Shown here one piece after another: positions 6,772 to 8,856 of a stretch of 8,856 nucleotides of DNA. Position 1 is the first letter of the stretch, and the number at the start of each line of letters is the position of its first letter. Below the pieces are notes generated by a model, which was not told the origin of the DNA, did no database searches, and worked only from the letters and a program-made list of their open reading frames with translations. A program made the translations under genes and the position numbers. This DNA comes from Acetobacteraceae bacterium (lineage in GTDB: Bacteria > Pseudomonadota > Alphaproteobacteria > Acetobacterales > Acetobacteraceae): NCBI GenBank assembly GCA_003164305.1, contig PLSZ01000450.1:1-8856 (forward strand), read 5' to 3'.

Positions 6772-7386
6772 TCAGCCGCGTCCGGACCCGGCGGCCAGCA
6801 CCAACCGCACCAGATCCGGTAGGCTGTTCGCCCTCAGCTTTTCGAGCACTCGCGCACGATGCACCTCGATCGTCCGGGGGCTGGCGCCCAGAGCGTTGGC
6901 GATCGCTTTGTTCGGCAGGCCATCGACCAGCAGGTCGAGCACCTCCCGTTCGCGCGGCGTCAGCGTGGCGAGGCGCGCGGCGGCGTCCGCCGAGGTCGCC
7001 GCGATCTCCCGCAGCCGCTCACCTTGTTCGACCGCGCGTTCGATCGCCTCGAACAAGGCGTCGTCGGAAAATGGCTTCTCCAGAAAATCGACAGCGCCGG
7101 CTTTCATCGCCTGCACCGCGATCGCGATGTCGCCCTGTCCCGTCATCACGATGACCGGCAGCCGGAGGTCCCGCTCATGCAGCCGCCGCAGCAATTGCAG
7201 GCCATCGACCTCCGGCATTCGGACATCCGTCAGAACGCAATCGACACCGATAAGGCCCTCGGACAGGAACGCCTGGGCGCTGGCATGCGCCCGAACCGTG
7301 AAGCCAGACGCCGATAGCAACATATCGAGCGAATCCCGCATCGCGGGGTCGTCGTCCACGACATGGATGGTCCGACTCGCGCTCAT
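6772..7386 (-). CDS. fixJ: Two-component response regulator FixJ
   Basis: A 204-residue regulator, the same length I recall for Sinorhizobium FixJ. The receiver domain (1-120) has acidic residues D10-D12, phosphoacceptor D54 in LTDVRMPEVDG, T82 in VIVMTGQGD and K104 in LEKPF. A linker is followed by a LuxR/FixJ-type helix-turn-helix (about 140-200): LTPREREVLDLLVDGLPNKAIA and SPRTIEVHRARVLEKL. Phosphorylation by FixL is expected to release the DNA-binding domain and activate fixK. It is divergent from fixK, with an operator candidate between them, and convergent with fixL and the receiver-only gene. Its 3' end abuts the hybrid kinase remnant. A short GGAAAG lies directly before the ATG. Other FixJ-like regulators (e.g. 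for dicarboxylate or alcohol response) share this layout; the neighbouring fixL and fixK decide the name. Confidence 0.9.
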   Translation of the reverse strand: MSASRTIHVVDDDPAMRDSLDMLLSASGFTVRAHASAQAFLSEGLIGVDCVLTDVRMPEVDGLQLLRRLHERDLRLPVIVMTGQGDIAIAVQAMKAGAVDFLEKPFSDDALFEAIERAVEQGERLREIAATSADAAARLATLTPREREVLDLLVDGLPNKAIANALGASPRTIEVHRARVLEKLRANSLPDLVRLVLAAGSGRG

Positions 7387-7395
7387 CTTTCCAAT

Positions 7396-7438
7396 CGTAC
7401 GTCAGTTTTCATTGGTTTGTACGTATATTCCCGTACGC
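7396..7438. promoter_or_regulatory. Candidate FixJ operator in the fixJ-fixK divergent region
   Basis: The 130-base divergent gap contains three TACG-cored palindromic hexamers: CGTACG at 7396-7401, TACGTA at 7420-7425 and CGTACG at 7432-7437. The last two form the element GTACGTATATTCCCGTACGC (7419-7438), which resembles FixJ sites known from fixK promoters (TACGTA-like half sites around a TTCCC spacer), by recall. It is about 79 bases before the fixK ATG and 33 bases before the fixJ start, so it may activate fixK and also autoregulate fixJ. Confidence 0.6.
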
Positions 7439-7516
7439 GTCATAACGAATTTCGGCGCACTCCACGCCTCGGTATTCCAGCACTCACCGAACAACGAATC
7501 ATCGACGGAGAGTGAC

Positions 7517-8290
7517 ATGCTCGCGACAACCCAAGGCATCGATGCGCGGTCTGGCATTGCCATGAGTTATCCGGCTACCGGTTTGATGCCAAGGCCAGTC
7601 CCTTCCGACCCGATTGCGTCCGCGGTTCGCACATCGGCCAAAGTCACGCCGTCCGCCAACCTGGCATTCCTCGCGGCATTGGAACAGCGTGCCTCGGCAA
7701 TGCGGGCCGATCGCGATGAAGAGATCGTCGCACAGGAAGAAGCCGCCACCTACTGCTATCTCGTCGTCAGTGGCTGCGTCCGGACCGTCCGGTTGATGGA
7801 GGATGGCCGTCGCCATGTCGGTGAATTCCTGTTCGCTGGCGATCTGTTCGGTTGGGACGCGCTGGATCGGCATGATTTTGGCGCCGAGGCGGTGACGCCG
7901 GTCACCTTGCGCCGCTACGCTCGCCGCGACCTGGAGCAACTGGCCGACGAGGACCGTGGCGTGGCCCGCCGGTTGCGCGAATTGTCATCGAATCGACTGC
8001 GGTCCGGCCGCGAACACATGGTGCTTCTGGGCCGCAAGACGGCGTCCGAGCGCATCGCCAGCTTCCTGCTTGAGATGGCCGAACGCACCAGCCCCGACCC
8101 GAGAGTCTCGATCGAACTGCCGATGAGCCGTGGCGATATGGGCGATTATCTGGGCCTGACCATCGAAACGGTTTGCCGCCGGCTGACGCGGCTGCGTCAG
8201 GATGGAACGATTGCCATCGACGGCACCAAGGTGGCGATCCGCGACCGCCGGGCACTTGGCGCGGCCGGTTGCGAGCGGTCTGTACACTGA
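7517..8290 (+). CDS. fixK: Crp/Fnr family transcription regulator FixK
   Basis: A 257-residue regulator with a cyclic-nucleotide-binding-like beta barrel (about 50-140: YLVVSGCVRTVRLMEDGRRHVGEF, GDLFGWDAL), a long dimerisation helix (about 145-175) and a winged helix-turn-helix (about 178-245). The recognition helix is YLGLTIETVCRRLTRL (211-226); E217 and R221 match the FNR-type residues that read TTGAT half sites, while the position of FNR Ser212 holds C220. The N-terminus lacks the cysteine cluster of oxygen-sensing FNR, which favours FixK, regulated through FixJ. The roughly 45 N-terminal residues are low-complexity. The start ATG at 7517 has GGAGAG 4 bases upstream; longer readings of this frame run into the fixJ antisense and are artefacts. 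Likely targets within the window are the boxes at 8495-8508 and 5826-5839. Confidence 0.9.
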   Translation: MLATTQGIDARSGIAMSYPATGLMPRPVPSDPIASAVRTSAKVTPSANLAFLAALEQRASAMRADRDEEIVAQEEAATYCYLVVSGCVRTVRLMEDGRRHVGEFLFAGDLFGWDALDRHDFGAEAVTPVTLRRYARRDLEQLADEDRGVARRLRELSSNRLRSGREHMVLLGRKTASERIASFLLEMAERTSPDPRVSIELPMSRGDMGDYLGLTIETVCRRLTRLRQDGTIAIDGTKVAIRDRRALGAAGCERSVH

Positions 8291-8304
8291 CCGCTGCCGC
8301 CTGA

Positions 8305-8323
8305 CCCGGGAGGCTTTCCCGGG
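8305..8323 (+). terminator. Hairpin terminator candidate after fixK
   Basis: CCCGGGA (8305-8311) and TCCCGGG (8317-8323) form a perfect 7-base GC-rich stem with a 5-base loop, 15 bases after the fixK stop. No T-run follows, so it may act with the next repeat or with Rho. Confidence 0.5.
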
Positions 8324-8359
8324 CGTCCGGCCACCGGTCGTAACCGCCGAGGCCGGACG
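8324..8359. repeat. Perfect 9-base inverted repeat
   Basis: CGTCCGGCC (8324-8332) pairs with GGCCGGACG (8351-8359) around an 18-base loop. It begins directly after the preceding hairpin and shares the CCGGCC/GGCCGG core with the hairpin at 8415-8453, so it could form alternative pairings with that element. Confidence 0.55.
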
Positions 8360-8414
8360 TCAATCGTCGAGGAATTGATCAGCAGGTCTCAGTTTGCCGA
8401 TCGGCCTCCCAATT

Positions 8415-8453
8415 CGTCATCCTCCGGCCTAAACACCTGGCCGGAGGATGACG
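8415..8453. repeat. Perfect 15-base inverted repeat (strong hairpin)
   Basis: CGTCATCCTCCGGCC (8415-8429) is the exact reverse complement of 8439-8453, separated by the 9-base loop TAAACACCT. This is the strongest structure in the window. It is not followed by a T-run on either strand. It may be a bidirectional terminator isolating fixK from the next gene, or a member of a dispersed intergenic repeat family; copy number elsewhere in the genome would decide. Confidence 0.7.
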
Positions 8454-8494
8454 GGAAATGCAAGCGGTTCCGCCAAAATGAGAATCGCCGGGAA

Positions 8495-8534
8495 TTGATC
8501 TGGATCAGTGACGGCGACCGCGTTCGCCTGTAAG
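8495..8534 (+). promoter_or_regulatory. FixK/FNR box and class II promoter for the 8699 gene
   Basis: TTGATCTGGATCAG (8495-8508) matches TTGAT-N4-ATCAA at nine of ten specified positions, the exception being the final base. Its centre near 8501.5 predicts transcription start near 8543 for a class II site at -41.5, and TGTAAG (8529-8534) lies close to the expected -10. This gives a leader of about 155 bases to the ATG at 8699. Low-oxygen activation by FixK is expected. Confidence 0.72.
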
Positions 8535-8698
8535 CACAGCCTTCCCACGATGCTGATTGCCGTGTCGCCTGGCTCCCGTCGGACCGAGGTGCACTGTCCG
8601 ATGATGCTGTCTTTGTCGTGCGAAACTTCCGACCAGCACCGTGCTCGCCGCCGCTCCGGCATCCGCCGGAAAAAAATCAAGCGAGGAAGGATGCGTCG

Positions 8699-8856
8699 AT
8701 GTCCGAAAATGCAATCCACGCTCTCGTCACGATGACCGAAGCGCCGGAACCCGCGCGCCTGTCGCCGGCTCCCTCCCTGAATATGGGTTTTGGCCACGAA
8801 CGTAGGCCACATGATCCGCCGCCGCTCGATTGGCCCCACGCGGTGGCCGCCGCCGC
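8699..8856 (+). CDS. Start of an unidentified gene (cut by window end), probably FixK-regulated
   Basis: ATG at 8699 follows GGAAGG (8685-8690) with an 8-base gap, and the frame is open to the window end (52 codons). The visible N-terminus, MSENAIHALVTMTEAPEPAR and onward, is proline- and alanine-rich with scattered histidines (FGHERRPHDPPP), with no signal peptide, membrane helix or recognised motif. It is too short to assign. The FixK box about 190 bases upstream and the position beside fixK suggest a low-oxygen function. Confidence 0.65.
   Translation, partial: MSENAIHALVTMTEAPEPARLSPAPSLNMGFGHERRPHDPPPLDWPHAVAAA

Larger units (their letters stand above)
8291..8698. other. 408-base intergenic region between fixK and the 8699 gene
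   Basis: No convincing gene is seen on either strand; the open frames here lack recognisable motifs and ribosome binding sites. It holds three inverted repeats (8305-8323, 8324-8359, 8415-8453), a ten-base direct repeat GGAATTGATC at 8371-8380 and 8491-8500, and a FixK box inside the second copy. The part from about 8545 to 8680 shows no further recognisable element and would be a long 5' leader of the next gene. Confidence 0.6.

Noticed and set aside
6704..7516. Long upstream extension of the fixK frame (open from 6704)
   Set aside because: It is the antisense of fixJ, serine/arginine-rich with no domain; the ribosome binding site and family length place the start at 7517.
8375..8388. TTGATCAGCAGGTC as a second FixK box
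   Set aside because: Only the first half site fits; the second half does not match ATCAA.
8429..8839. 136-codon minus-strand frame in the fixK downstream gap
   Set aside because: It runs through the strong hairpin, the FixK box and the antisense of the 8699 gene, and has no ribosome binding site or motif.

Overview
The window is GC-rich and densely coded. It looks like chromosomal DNA of an alphaproteobacterium, possibly Rhodospirillales/Acetobacteraceae, though that placement is inference. The main reason is a complete FixL/FixJ/FixK oxygen-sensing set, whose FixL aligns by recall along its whole length with the Bradyrhizobium haem-PAS kinase. Several starts (TTG for fixL, GTG for the IMPase) were chosen from ribosome binding sites, coupling and family lengths.

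Left part (1-2802): the tail of a SNF2/DEAD-box helicase ends at 595. A tRNA-Leu(CAA) lies on the minus strand at 655-738 with a clear sigma-70 promoter. A minus-strand pair follows: a di-iron ferritin-like protein, then an inositol-monophosphatase-family protein 4 bases downstream. Next is an 84-residue helical protein of unknown function, also on the minus strand.

Middle (2894-4180): a polytopic membrane protein of the MgtC-like/DUF4010 type, divergent from the small protein.

Right part (4264-8290): the oxygen-response module. fixL (+) is followed by a receiver-only response regulator gene (+) with a FixK-box-like site upstream. Convergent to these are fixJ (-) and, directly downstream of fixJ, a decayed hybrid histidine kinase with a nonsense codon, an internal deletion and a one-base frameshift. 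fixK (Crp/Fnr family, +) is divergent from fixJ. A FixJ-type operator candidate lies between fixJ and fixK. fixL and fixJ are therefore on opposite strands, not in the usual fixLJ operon.

End (8291-8856): a long intergenic stretch carries three successive perfect inverted repeats and then a near-perfect FNR/FixK box (8495-8508), which probably controls the gene starting at 8699 and cut by the window end. Inferred circuit: at low oxygen, haem-FixL phosphorylates FixJ; FixJ-P activates fixK through the 7419-7438 site; FixK activates the 8699 gene and perhaps the receiver-only gene, which could feed back on FixL in the manner of FixT.
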